The position numbers were made by a program, and so were the translations under genes. Shown piece by piece: positions 8,621 to 18,262 of a stretch of DNA of 45,541 nucleotides; positions within the stretch are counted from its first letter, which is position 1; each line of letters begins with the position of its first letter. The stretch comes from Bacillota bacterium (GTDB lineage: Bacteria > Bacillota_I > Bacilli_A > Acholeplasmatales > Acholeplasmataceae). Location of the stretch: contig JAQCDH010000002.1 in NCBI GenBank assembly GCA_027620815.1, positions 1 through 45,541 of the forward strand, in the 5' to 3' direction. The notes below the pieces were generated by a model. The model saw nothing but the letters and a program-made list of their open reading frames with translations, was not told where the DNA came from and did no database searches.

Positions 8621-11600
8621 TTATGGTAACAATCCGAGTAAACTATCAATAATACCAGAATCTAATTCTTCAAGTAGTTGTAGAATTGCTGCATCATTCA
8701 CATCATTTTCATCAAGTCCTGTTATAACAGCTTGTAGACTTGTCACATCTGTAATGTTAAGTAATTCAACTGCTTCTATCACTGCTAAAATTTCTTCTTG
8801 AGTAATTTCACCAGTTACTGCTAATACTTCATTAGGAATCGCAACAGATTGTTGATTTTGAATGAGACCATCAATAACAGCGTATAAGTATGCTGAGGCT
8901 AAGACAGTTTCTCTTTCAGCAGGAGTTAATGCTGTAAAGACTTCAAATGAGAAATCAAGTTCATCTATTGTTGTAATTTCAAGGACAGCAAACGCTTCAA
9001 CAAGATTTCTTAATTCTTCAGCAGTTAATCTTCTTTGACCATCCACAACAACAAAGCTATCTGATGGTAAGTTAAATGACTCTGGTGTTTCACTAAATAA
9101 GTCTAATACTGCTTCAGATAAGAAGAGTCTTGAAAGTTTTTCTCTTAAGTAACTTGATGCTAAGAAACGATCTAAGTCATCTTCGTTTGTATCTGCATTG
9201 ATGTTTTCACCAATTAAATCAGTAATGAAATTAAAGACATTTTCATCAAGTGCTGTTGGATCAACTGGAACATACGTCACTGCAGTTAATAATGCTTTAA
9301 GTTCTGCTCTTGAAATATATTCGACACTAAATCCTTCGTCAGCTTTAAGATCACTTGGAACGCCTAAATCAACATTACCAAATAAATCTACAAGCGCTTC
9401 TGGTAAGAAAGGTAATAAGACATCATCTAAGTTTTCATTATCTAAGTATTGACCAATCACTGTGTATACAATATTTGAATTTAAGATGACATCAATACGT
9501 TGATTTTCAAAATCATCTGTGACTGCATAGCCTCTTAATAATCCGAGTGCAGTTGTAATACTTGGTGATTCTACTAAGTCTGCCATCATCTGTCTTACTG
9601 TGTCTATATCCATGAGTCCTAAGACATACAAGACATCTGCAAGTGCTTCAAGTTCAGAAACAAGAACAAATCCATTTGCATCTAATAATGTAGCATCAAG
9701 TTCAACGAATGTTGAAGGGACAGTTGCGATATCTTGACGATCATTTGCAACTTTAATTGCGTATGCTTGTAGTGCTTCATTTTGAATGGCATTCGATGCA
9801 TAACTCATTAAGATATTAGAATCAAATAAGACATCTAACTCTCCAGCTGCATATAAATCATCTAATGTATTAAAGGTAAATAATCCATTAGAGTTTAAGA
9901 AAACATCTGCAATATCTCTTAACGTTAATAATTCTGAAGCAAGTAATACTTTATTTGCATCAAGTGCATTTTCACTTAATACGAATAATGAACTTTCAAG
10001 TGGAACGTTATTGAGTAAATCGCTATCAATTGCAACAAATTCTCTTGCAATTTCAATGACTGTGTCAAGCACACTATATGGCTGGTAAGAGACATTGAGT
10101 AATTTATCAGCAACAGCAACAATAAAGTCTGATTCTAAAATAAATTCTAAGTTTGTTTTTCCATCAGTTCCTACCAAGTCTAAAACTTCAATGAAGTCAT
10201 TTAATCCTGCTAAATCTAATGTGTATTGATTTTCTGAGAAATCAATTCTTAAACCAGCAAGTATCAATGCTTCCAAGTCATCACTGTTCATAATAAACAT
10301 ATCATATTCAGTACTGAACGTAAATAATCCATATTTAGGAGATGTGAAGTCTAAGAAACGACCATCGATATCAAGTGATGCTTCAAAGAGTGTAACTGCG
10401 AAATCATTTGCAACGTTTGCTAACATGTTTCTATTGAGTGAACTTGTTAAGAAGTTAGATACAACGCCTAATACGATTTCAGATTCAGCAAGTAATGCAA
10501 CATCTGCTGGATCTACTGCTCTAACGAGACCAGCAAATTCTGCGACTTCTTCAACAGTTCTTTCTAGGAATAAATCTCTAACAATATTTAAACCAGAAGC
10601 ATCTTTAACATCAACTAAGATCGAAATAAGAGGTTTTAATAACGCTTGTAACGAATTATTTTTTAACGTATTATTTTCTATAATATTTGCAGGTAATTCT
10701 AATTCATATCCATAGACATTTTCAACAATGAGTTGTCCTAGTTCAAATAATTTTAATGCAGATGCTCTAAAGATTTCAGAATCATCTAATACACCAAATG
10801 TTTGATTAAATACAACTGGATCATTAAATGGATCAATCACATCTAGTGATAATGTTCTAAAGCTTGAATTTGTAAATTCAGTGACTTTGTTTGAAGAAAG
10901 TTCAATATTTTCATTGAGTGCACCCGCAAATGCAATGACAAACTTCACAAGTCTGTTATATTCTGCTGTCCATGCAACACCAGATGCAAATTGTACTTCA
11001 AGTGATGCTGGTACATCAAAATACAATCTTAATGCTGGCATATCTTCTACCATTAACATGAGTTGTTTAAAGTTTGCTACAAGTAATTTAGAATATGTAT
11101 TGCCTTCTTCAGCAACCATGAAGTTTTCAAATGCAGCACTTGTTAATAGTGGACCAAAATCTAATCCTTCAACGCCTAAAACTTCATTTGTTTCTTCATG
11201 TAAATAATGTGAAGTTGCATACACAAGATTTAAGGCAACACCTAATTCATAAGCTGCATCAAAATCTTGTGGAACAACAACATTCGCTGCTCCTAAATTA
11301 TTAAGTGCTTCTAAGAACAATGAACGGTCTAACGCTTGAACGAGTTGTAATGATGTTAATCTTTGTACAACAATTGTTGCATCCGCAGCTGATAAGCTAC
11401 CAAATGCATTTCCTGCTGCAGCTAAGTTTTCTAAGCTTAAATCTTGAGAAATGGTATATAGTCCTTCAAGCGATGTAAATTTGTACCCAACTTCAACAAC
11501 ATCGAGTAAGGTTAGGATTTCTTGAATGACATTAATACTTACTTCAGTTCCTAAAATAGGTTCAACAAGTGTATTTAATGTATGGTCTGCAGTAGCGACT

Positions 11601-14600
11601 AAAATTTGTGAGTTTGCAACAATTCCACCAACCACAAGTTTCAATGTACCAACGTTTGGTCCTAAAATATCATCAACAAGGGCAAGTGTGTCAACTAGTT
11701 CTCCACCTGTAGATGCGAGTGCATCTTCAAGTCCCCAGAATGATAACTCATAATAGCCTGCTGCGAGTTCAGCTACTGTTAAAAATAATGTTACAAGTAC
11801 ATTATATTCAGCAGCCCACGCGGCACTTTCAGGACTTGATGCAAGTAATACTTCAGGAACAATAATCGTTTCATCTAAGCCTGCTTCAATAAGTGCAGAT
11901 TCAATAGAGTATGCTAAATTTGGAACGAGTAATTGTGAGTTTAATGTGCCCTCTTGAACAAGTAATAATCCTGCAAGTGCATCACTCAATAATAACTCCG
12001 TAAAATCAACATCTTCAATTGGCGTTAATCCTGGTTCCATGTTTTCATGTAAGTATGCAGACATTCCGTATACTAAATTAAATAAGAATTCAACTTCAAG
12101 TGCAGCATCAAAACTTGCAGGAACATAAACGTTTTCAACACCTAAGAAAGCAAGAAGACTTTCTGTGTTTGCTTGATCAAGTGCTCCTAAAAGTTGTAAA
12201 TCTTTAAGTGCTGCAATGAGTGTTCCAAATTCAGTTGGTGTTAATGAACCAAATGCATAACCAAGGTTTGCTGATCCTCTTAAGTCTAATGCCTCAGTTG
12301 CACCTAGAAGTCCTTCTAATGTTGTAAATTCCGAAGTCACAACAAGAATATCAAGTAACGTATCAACCTCAGCTGCAAGATCAAGTGCGAGTGCACCTGT
12401 GTTATCTGCAAGTAATGTTAACAATAACGCTTGAGTATCTGCGTCTTCAACAACAAAAGGTAGGACATCTTCGAAGTTGTTTCCAACTTGTTCAATGAGT
12501 TGAGACTCAGAAAGTAAGGTATTAAGTGCGCTTCTTAATGATGCAAGATCTGCTTCATTTGCTAGAACATCGTCTATGAATGCAACTGCATCTGTTTCAC
12601 CAGATGTAAGATCTAAAATATCTTGAAGTGTTGCAAAATCATAAACATCTTCTAAAACATCAAGTAATGTATTAAGTTCTTGACCTAAGTCAATGGTCAA
12701 TCCATTTTCATCAAATAATAATGTGTCTAATAAATCTTTTGTTTCTTGATCTTCAACAAATGCATCAAGTAATACAGGTGCTGCTTCATTGAGTGCTGCA
12801 TTGACTAAAACTGAATCGTCAAATACATATCCAACAAGTAGGCGTACAGTTGGTAGGTTATTTTGAGCGACACGGTCTACAAATTCAATCACATCTTCGT
12901 TACCAGCAAGTAATTCATTCGCTGTTAACGTAACAAGTGCTCCAAAGATTTGTCCAAAGGTATCAAATTCAGCATCAAAATCTAAATTATTAACAGTCTC
13001 ATTTAAAGCTTCATCAAGTTCAGCTGCAACATCAGCGTCAAATGCACTGTATAATGCAAAGTCAACTGCTGTAGGAAGTAATGCTGAAACGATTTCAACT
13101 TGTGTGACTTCATCTAATGTTGCATTTAAGAAATCTTCACCATCTTCAGTGAGTAATGCATCAAGTGCGTCTTCTTCAAGAAGTTGAGCAACACTAAATG
13201 AACCATACTGAGATAATACAACTTCTAATAAGTCTGCAATATTGTAAAGATCACCATTTTCTCCATAGAAGAATTCTGTGTCGTTTAAAACTTCAGCGAG
13301 TGCATCTTTTAAATATGCTTCGCGTTCAGCAACTGGTAACCATTCGATATTTGCTTGAACATCTTCAAGTTCTAAGACGTATTCTAAACCTACGTTTGCA
13401 ACTTTAATGAGTTGTAAGTCAGCAAGTGCTCTTAAGACATCAGCAAGTGCAGTTGCTTGTGCATTGGTTAAATCAGCAAGTGCTTGAGTATCTTCAGCAA
13501 GTGCCAAGACGTCTTCTAAGTCTCCTACTGCAACAACTTTTTCAAAAATAATACCTAATGCTGCAAGTTCTAACTTCCAGTCAATGTCAGCAAGTTCAGC
13601 AAGTGCTGCTTGTGTTGCTGCACCATCAGATAACTCTAATCCAGTAAGCTCTTCGAGTAAACCATCCGCTGCAAGATCAGATCCCACTTCTAAGAATGAA
13701 ATAAGAACACCTGAATCACCAACAAGTCCTAAAATGTCTTGAACGGCTTCAACATCATCACTACTTAAAGTGTTGACATCAAAATTCTCTGATAAATAAC
13801 CAGCTTCATAAGCACTTTGTACAATATCAGTAACAACATTTAGCTCATCGCGTAAATTAAAGTTTTGAGTTTCTGTTAACTCTGTCTCAAATACCCAATC
13901 AAATAATCCTTCTTGAATTCCAGCAAATACCGGTCTCACTTGTAGTGGTTCAATAAGTTCATGTGCATCTACTTCACCAAAAACATCCCCACCATCTTCG
14001 AAATTTAAATTATTGGTAGTGGATGCTAAAACGACAAGTGGTAATAATAAGAAAATCGCAGTAATAAATCCACGGACAGCACCAAATGCTCCACCGATTA
14101 AACGATCGGTAGATTTTTTAATGACTTTCGCATGAATAACAGGATTTTTAATGGTTTCAGCACCATTATTTTCTTTATCTTTTTCAGTCGCAAACGTAAC
14201 ACTTTCAACTTTGAATACTTTTTGTACATGTTTTTCTAAAACATATTTGTAAAGTAATCCAAACCCAACGAAGGAAATAAACCAACGTACGACAGTGTAT
14301 AAAACTAAGAATGTAACAATTCTTACAAAGACATCAACAAGTCCATAAAGTAATGTAATCACTTCTGTTCTTGTTAAATAAGCAAGTAGTTCTGTTGATA
14401 CAGTACCTGATAAGTTTGCTTCAATTTGAGCAATCAAATCTGCTTGTGGTAATGAATTCACAACAGAAACTCCTGATACAATCCATAAAATGATAAATGA
14501 TAAAATAATGTTGACGAGTGTAAAATATCCTGATTTTGCCGCTCCTCTAAAATATCCAAGAGCAAAATGTAGCAATACAAAAAGGATAATCACACCCCAT

Positions 14601-14614
14601 TGAAATAATTGCAT
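8621..14614 (-). CDS. Giant CvpA-like membrane protein with repeat-built extracellular region
   Basis: The 1997-residue protein starts with a CvpA (colicin V production)-like head: hydrophobic segments at about 4-20, 29-50, 85-118 and 172-198, a short Arg/Lys loop at 21-30 and a basic loop at 120-171. By the positive-inside rule the remaining roughly 1800 residues are outside. CvpA proteins are normally under 250 residues, so the tail is the unusual part. It is rich in Asp, Glu, Leu and Ala and has no cysteine. It contains a long duplicated block (about 758-945 and 1042-1230) and at least five degenerate units of about 90-110 residues from 1494 to the end. Shine-Dalgarno GGAAAGGTAGG precedes the ATG. 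Lone gene with its own promoter and terminator. The function is unknown; a surface or adhesion role is only a guess. Confidence 0.85.
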   Translation of the reverse strand: MQLFQWGVIILFVLLHFALGYFRGAAKSGYFTLVNIILSFIILWIVSGVSVVNSLPQADLIAQIEANLSGTVSTELLAYLTRTEVITLLYGLVDVFVRIVTFLVLYTVVRWFISFVGFGLLYKYVLEKHVQKVFKVESVTFATEKDKENNGAETIKNPVIHAKVIKKSTDRLIGGAFGAVRGFITAIFLLLPLVVLASTTNNLNFEDGGDVFGEVDAHELIEPLQVRPVFAGIQEGLFDWVFETELTETQNFNLRDELNVVTDIVQSAYEAGYLSENFDVNTLSSDDVEAVQDILGLVGDSGVLISFLEVGSDLAADGLLEELTGLELSDGAATQAALAELADIDWKLELAALGIIFEKVVAVGDLEDVLALAEDTQALADLTNAQATALADVLRALADLQLIKVANVGLEYVLELEDVQANIEWLPVAEREAYLKDALAEVLNDTEFFYGENGDLYNIADLLEVVLSQYGSFSVAQLLEEDALDALLTEDGEDFLNATLDEVTQVEIVSALLPTAVDFALYSAFDADVAAELDEALNETVNNLDFDAEFDTFGQIFGALVTLTANELLAGNEDVIEFVDRVAQNNLPTVRLLVGYVFDDSVLVNAALNEAAPVLLDAFVEDQETKDLLDTLLFDENGLTIDLGQELNTLLDVLEDVYDFATLQDILDLTSGETDAVAFIDDVLANEADLASLRSALNTLLSESQLIEQVGNNFEDVLPFVVEDADTQALLLTLLADNTGALALDLAAEVDTLLDILVVTSEFTTLEGLLGATEALDLRGSANLGYAFGSLTPTEFGTLIAALKDLQLLGALDQANTESLLAFLGVENVYVPASFDAALEVEFLFNLVYGMSAYLHENMEPGLTPIEDVDFTELLLSDALAGLLLVQEGTLNSQLLVPNLAYSIESALIEAGLDETIIVPEVLLASSPESAAWAAEYNVLVTLFLTVAELAAGYYELSFWGLEDALASTGGELVDTLALVDDILGPNVGTLKLVVGGIVANSQILVATADHTLNTLVEPILGTEVSINVIQEILTLLDVVEVGYKFTSLEGLYTISQDLSLENLAAAGNAFGSLSAADATIVVQRLTSLQLVQALDRSLFLEALNNLGAANVVVPQDFDAAYELGVALNLVYATSHYLHEETNEVLGVEGLDFGPLLTSAAFENFMVAEEGNTYSKLLVANFKQLMLMVEDMPALRLYFDVPASLEVQFASGVAWTAEYNRLVKFVIAFAGALNENIELSSNKVTEFTNSSFRTLSLDVIDPFNDPVVFNQTFGVLDDSEIFRASALKLFELGQLIVENVYGYELELPANIIENNTLKNNSLQALLKPLISILVDVKDASGLNIVRDLFLERTVEEVAEFAGLVRAVDPADVALLAESEIVLGVVSNFLTSSLNRNMLANVANDFAVTLFEASLDIDGRFLDFTSPKYGLFTFSTEYDMFIMNSDDLEALILAGLRIDFSENQYTLDLAGLNDFIEVLDLVGTDGKTNLEFILESDFIVAVADKLLNVSYQPYSVLDTVIEIAREFVAIDSDLLNNVPLESSLFVLSENALDANKVLLASELLTLRDIADVFLNSNGLFTFNTLDDLYAAGELDVLFDSNILMSYASNAIQNEALQAYAIKVANDRQDIATVPSTFVELDATLLDANGFVLVSELEALADVLYVLGLMDIDTVRQMMADLVESPSITTALGLLRGYAVTDDFENQRIDVILNSNIVYTVIGQYLDNENLDDVLLPFLPEALVDLFGNVDLGVPSDLKADEGFSVEYISRAELKALLTAVTYVPVDPTALDENVFNFITDLIGENINADTNEDDLDRFLASSYLREKLSRLFLSEAVLDLFSETPESFNLPSDSFVVVDGQRRLTAEELRNLVEAFAVLEITTIDELDFSFEVFTALTPAERETVLASAYLYAVIDGLIQNQQSVAIPNEVLAVTGEITQEEILAVIEAVELLNITDVTSLQAVITGLDENDVNDAAILQLLEELDSGIIDSLLGLLP

Positions 14615-14631
14615 AAACGCCTACCTTTCCT

Positions 14632-14645
14632 CGCGCATGTGCGCG
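14632..14645 (-). repeat. GC-rich inverted repeat in the 5' leader of the giant gene
   Basis: CGCGC / GCGCG arms flank a 4-base loop and sit directly before the Shine-Dalgarno of the 1997-residue gene. A pure G+C stem stands out in this AT-rich surrounding. There is no T run, so it is not a terminator. It may be an mRNA-stabilising 5' hairpin or a protein site. Confidence 0.5.
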
Positions 14646-14679
14646 TCTTAATAAATAACACTAATATTAATCGTATCTA

Positions 14680-14688
14680 ATTTTAACA
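14680..14688 (-). promoter_or_regulatory. Extended -10 promoter of the giant CvpA-like gene
   Basis: The minus strand reads TGTTAAAAT within ATATGTTAAAAT, close to the pfkA and plsX promoters. It lies about 65 bases ahead of the ATG and so upstream of the GC-rich hairpin, which would then be transcribed in the leader. Confidence 0.45.
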
Positions 14689-14745
14689 TATTTTTATGTT
14701 TTTGATATGATTTTAGTTCATTTTTTTTAATACTTATCTGAAATT

Positions 14746-17667
14746 TTACGTTTTTTTAACATTTAAAAATGATTGACCAACAAATGACGTTTTTTCTTTA
14801 TAAATTTGCTTTAAAAGGCGCACCTTAAATAGCCCATTTTTGATGATGTGTTTATACAATTCTAATGTCTTCGGAAAAACAGTCATTTCAAATGCTTCTT
14901 TACCATCATGACAGTTTAAAAAGGCCATATCTTCATTGTTTTTTGTTTTGATGATTTTCATTGAAACAATGCGTATGTAAAGGTCTTGGGTTGACGTGAT
15001 ATCACTAATATAAATCGTTTGTATTTTTTGAAGGTATACATTTGGATCATAAAGTATTTGAAACCCTAATGCTTCTTGCTCTAATTTGGCAAGTGTTTCT
15101 AAATCATATTCGTCATGTTCTGTCATTTTGACTTGATCCAAATAAAGCATATATTCTATGTCACTTAAGCTCACATGCTCAACAAGTGTCTGTCTCGTAT
15201 GTCCTAAATCATCAAAACAACCTGCATGTATCATTTGAAGCATTTGACGCTCAGAAACATAATCTTTTAGCCACGTCTTCATTGTTATCCATGAATTTAG
15301 GTCACCTTCTTTTCGATGACTTAAAATATTTGCAACTGTTTTTTGACCAATGGATTTTACTATGGTAAGTGGAGGTAATAAATGACGGGCATCGATTATT
15401 TGAAACGCGTCTGTACTCGTTTTAATATTTGGCGGTAACAGTGTAATGCCTTGTGTTTTTAAATCTTTCATATAGTCATCAATCGCTGTTTCACTACCAA
15501 TCACAGAATTCATAAGCGCTTGCATAAAATAAATATAATAGTTGGCTTTTAAATAGGCCATTTGATAAGCAACCATGGCATAAGAAACACTATGGCTACG
15601 GTTAAATCCGTAATCAGAAAAACGAACAATTAACTCATAAACATCCGTGGCATCTTTTTCGCTTTGTCCATGTTGTATTGCTTTAGAGATGAAGCGAGTT
15701 GCTTCACTTTTTAACAATGCTTCATCTTTTTTAGAAATACCACGACGTAATAAATCTGCTTCAGCTAAACTATACCCTGCAAAGGCTTGCGCGATTTGCA
15801 TGATTTGTTCTTGATAAATAATGATGCCAAACGTTGATGTTAAAAAAGGAATAAATGAAGGATGCATATGTTCATATGATTGACCATGACGTCTTTCAAC
15901 ATACGTATCTATAAACGCCATAGGTCCTGGTCGATATAAGGCAAGTAATGCGACAATATCTTCAAAATGAGTAGGCTTTAGTTGTCTTAAGACTTGTCTC
16001 ATCCCATACGATTCTAATTGGAAAATACCATCCGTTTTTGCATCTGTTAGTAAGTTGTATGTTTTTATATCGTCATAAGGAATCGTTGATAAAGAAAAGT
16101 TTGGATCCGTTTTTTGAATTTCTTTTTTTACATCATCAATGATTTTTAAATTTCTAATGCCTAAAAAATCCATTTTAAGTAACCCAATGGATTCTAATTC
16201 TTTTGCTTCAAATTGTGTTTGATAAAAAGGATAAGGTCCTTTTGTGAGTGGGATATATTGATCGAGTAGTTCTTTAGATAAAATCACACCCGCAGCATGC
16301 GTCCCTGTTTGTCTAGGAAGTCCCTCAATTTGATTGACTGCTTCATAAAATGTTACCATTTCATGATCAAGGGGATCGATCTCATCTTTCGTAATGGCTT
16401 CAGTAAAGCCTTTAATACGAGATGCAGAAAGTCCGTATATTTTAGCTAAATCACGAATAGCAGACTTCTTACCAAATGTTTGATAGGTCACAATGGATGC
16501 AATATGTTCACTCCCAAATCTTTTTTGCGCATACAAAATGACATCATCTCGTTTATCATCTGGAAAATCCATATCGATATCAGGCATCGATGCGCGTTCA
16601 GGATTTAAAAATCTTTCAAAGAGTAAATCATAATGAATCGGATCGACTTCAGTAATACCTAAAACATAAGCTACTAAAGATCCAGCAACACTTCCTCGTC
16701 CTGGACCAACATAAATATCATGTGTTTTTGCATATTTAATGATGTCATACACAACAAGAAAATAATCTTCAAATCCTAATGAAAAAATGACGGATAATTC
16801 AAACTTAAGCCGTGATTGATACTCTTCATTAAGTACTTTATCTTTGTTTTTAAAACGTTTTTCAAGACCGACAGATGCGAGTGACTCTAAGTATTCTTTA
16901 GAAGTTACGCCTTCATCTAGAGGAATTTGAGGTAACTTGAACTTAGGAAACTTTAAATCAAATTGGTGGTGACTAATAAATGCTTCCATATGACTCTGAA
17001 GTTCTGGATACGATTGATAGATGGTTTTTAATTCTTGTTGAGAAAGAAGATGAAACTTTCCTTCTTTTATTGGATGATTCCCAATTTGATGGAGATTTTT
17101 TGACATCGTAACATCAGTATCATTCACATGATGACTAAGATGTACTAAAATCGCAGGTATGAGATATTCTTGACTCAATTTTAGATGCAAAGACTTATAA
17201 AATGTGTCATCATCTTCTGATTGAAACGAGACCCCTATTAAAAAATGTCTAAATTTATTTTTAAAAGCAAGCACAAGTGATTCGTAACGATCTTCATCAT
17301 ACACATTGTTCACACGATATAACGTGACACTTAATCCTTCTTGATAGCGCTCTAAAATTTCTAAAGAAACATGTTGATCTTGCATCAGTTGATTGATTAA
17401 AATTAAATGTTGATACCCAGTTTGATTCATCACCCCAAGAAACACGTCATACTCAATATCTTCATGGTGAATCATGATGTGTTGCGTTACAATTGGATGG
17501 AGGTTTTGTTTTTTAGCAGTTTCAAAAAAGGACAACATCCCATGAAGATTTTCATCTGCCAAGATAACGGTTTTAAATTGTCTACTTTTCGTTTCTTTAA
17601 TGATGGTTTCAATTGTAAGTGTGCTTTTCAGAAATGAAAAGACACTTTGAATTCCTAAATAACTCAA
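14746..17667 (-). CDS. dnaE: DNA polymerase III alpha subunit, DnaE type
   Basis: This is a replicative C-family polymerase. The palm carries GPGRGSVAGS (321-330) and PDIDMDF (362-368) with catalytic Asp363 and Asp365. A helix-hairpin-helix region and a C-terminal OB-fold segment (about 890-970) follow. At 973 residues it is shorter than the usual 1100-1160. The N-terminal PHP domain is degenerate: the expected metal-binding His-x-His near residue 8 is absent and the TDH motif reads ADE (37-39), so no PHP nuclease activity is expected. The start is TTG, supported by GGAG eight bases upstream; no in-frame ATG lies nearby. The gene begins 17 bases beyond the flavodoxin terminator hairpin, leaving no room for a separate intergenic promoter, so it may depend on read-through or a promoter inside the flavodoxin gene. 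Confidence 0.95.
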   Translation of the reverse strand: MSYLGIQSVFSFLKSTLTIETIIKETKSRQFKTVILADENLHGMLSFFETAKKQNLHPIVTQHIMIHHEDIEYDVFLGVMNQTGYQHLILINQLMQDQHVSLEILERYQEGLSVTLYRVNNVYDEDRYESLVLAFKNKFRHFLIGVSFQSEDDDTFYKSLHLKLSQEYLIPAILVHLSHHVNDTDVTMSKNLHQIGNHPIKEGKFHLLSQQELKTIYQSYPELQSHMEAFISHHQFDLKFPKFKLPQIPLDEGVTSKEYLESLASVGLEKRFKNKDKVLNEEYQSRLKFELSVIFSLGFEDYFLVVYDIIKYAKTHDIYVGPGRGSVAGSLVAYVLGITEVDPIHYDLLFERFLNPERASMPDIDMDFPDDKRDDVILYAQKRFGSEHIASIVTYQTFGKKSAIRDLAKIYGLSASRIKGFTEAITKDEIDPLDHEMVTFYEAVNQIEGLPRQTGTHAAGVILSKELLDQYIPLTKGPYPFYQTQFEAKELESIGLLKMDFLGIRNLKIIDDVKKEIQKTDPNFSLSTIPYDDIKTYNLLTDAKTDGIFQLESYGMRQVLRQLKPTHFEDIVALLALYRPGPMAFIDTYVERRHGQSYEHMHPSFIPFLTSTFGIIIYQEQIMQIAQAFAGYSLAEADLLRRGISKKDEALLKSEATRFISKAIQHGQSEKDATDVYELIVRFSDYGFNRSHSVSYAMVAYQMAYLKANYYIYFMQALMNSVIGSETAIDDYMKDLKTQGITLLPPNIKTSTDAFQIIDARHLLPPLTIVKSIGQKTVANILSHRKEGDLNSWITMKTWLKDYVSERQMLQMIHAGCFDDLGHTRQTLVEHVSLSDIEYMLYLDQVKMTEHDEYDLETLAKLEQEALGFQILYDPNVYLQKIQTIYISDITSTQDLYIRIVSMKIIKTKNNEDMAFLNCHDGKEAFEMTVFPKTLELYKHIIKNGLFKVRLLKQIYKEKTSFVGQSFLNVKKT

Positions 17668-17683
17668 TATGACAACTCCATAA

Positions 17684-17708
17684 CAAAAAAGTGCAGGCGC
17701 ACTTTTTT
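17684..17708 (-). terminator. Intrinsic terminator after the flavodoxin gene
   Basis: A 10-bp stem (AAAAAAGTGC / GCACTTTTTT) with loop AGGC in plus-strand reading overlaps the flavodoxin stop codon. The minus strand ends it in TTTTTTG. Transcripts that pass it run straight into dnaE. Confidence 0.85.
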
Positions 17709-18135
17709 ATAGTTTTGCAAATGCCTCACCAAAAGCGACACATAATTCGTCATCTTCTTCAGTGGGTGTATAGTTCACTATCAATCCTTTTTGAAATAAA
17801 TTTGCACCTGTTACATTAAGTCGATTTTCCCATAATGTCATCCACTCACCTTCGCCCCACCCATAAGAACCAAAAAGGCCAACATGTTTACCAACGATTA
17901 AACCTGTAATTTCTTCAAAAAAAGGTTCAAATTCAGTGTCCTCTAATTCATCTTCACCCATAGAAGGACATCCTAATAAAATTTTATTATAGTTAGAAAC
18001 TTCAGATGGATCAACTTCATCAACAGTTGCCATTTTAACAACTACATGATTGTTTTCTAATCCTTCTTTAATTTTTTCAGCCATCATCTCAGTATTTCCT
18101 GTGCCGCTCCAATAGACTATTAATACATCTGCCAT
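17707..18135 (-). CDS. Flavodoxin
   Basis: This is a small FMN electron carrier of 142 residues, the short-chain flavodoxin length. The phosphate-binding loop SGTGNTE lies at residues 10-16, and the isoalloxazine loops are GCPSMGEDE (about 55-63) and FGSYGWGEGEWM (about 87-98). It is strongly acidic, as usual. Shine-Dalgarno GAGGAG precedes the ATG, and a full consensus promoter lies 34-62 bases upstream, the strongest in the window, which suggests high expression. A plausible role is electron transfer where ferredoxin is limiting; the partner enzymes are not visible here. It is followed by a terminator and then dnaE. Confidence 0.95.
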   Translation of the reverse strand: MADVLIVYWSGTGNTEMMAEKIKEGLENNHVVVKMATVDEVDPSEVSNYNKILLGCPSMGEDELEDTEFEPFFEEITGLIVGKHVGLFGSYGWGEGEWMTLWENRLNVTGANLFQKGLIVNYTPTEEDDELCVAFGEAFAKL

Positions 18136-18168
18136 GATTTAATTCTCCTCATTGTGATCGCTAGAATC

Positions 18169-18197
18169 ATTATAAATGAATTGTTGGTGTTTGTCAA
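18169..18197 (-). promoter_or_regulatory. Consensus sigma-A promoter of the flavodoxin gene
   Basis: TTGACA and TATAAT are separated by exactly 17 bases on the minus strand, a perfect match to the housekeeping consensus, with the -10 about 33 bases before the ATG. It is the only full consensus promoter I found here. Confidence 0.9.
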
Positions 18198-18262
18198 AGC
18201 GGTCAACTGAGAAATATGTCTTTAAAATAAAACTAATATTAGAAGGAAACATGTTTTTTTAC

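Noticed and set aside
9198-11753. Plus-strand frames opposite the giant gene
   Set aside because: Their Ser/Thr-rich translations are the complement of the Leu/Asp/Glu-rich coding strand and are not independent genes.
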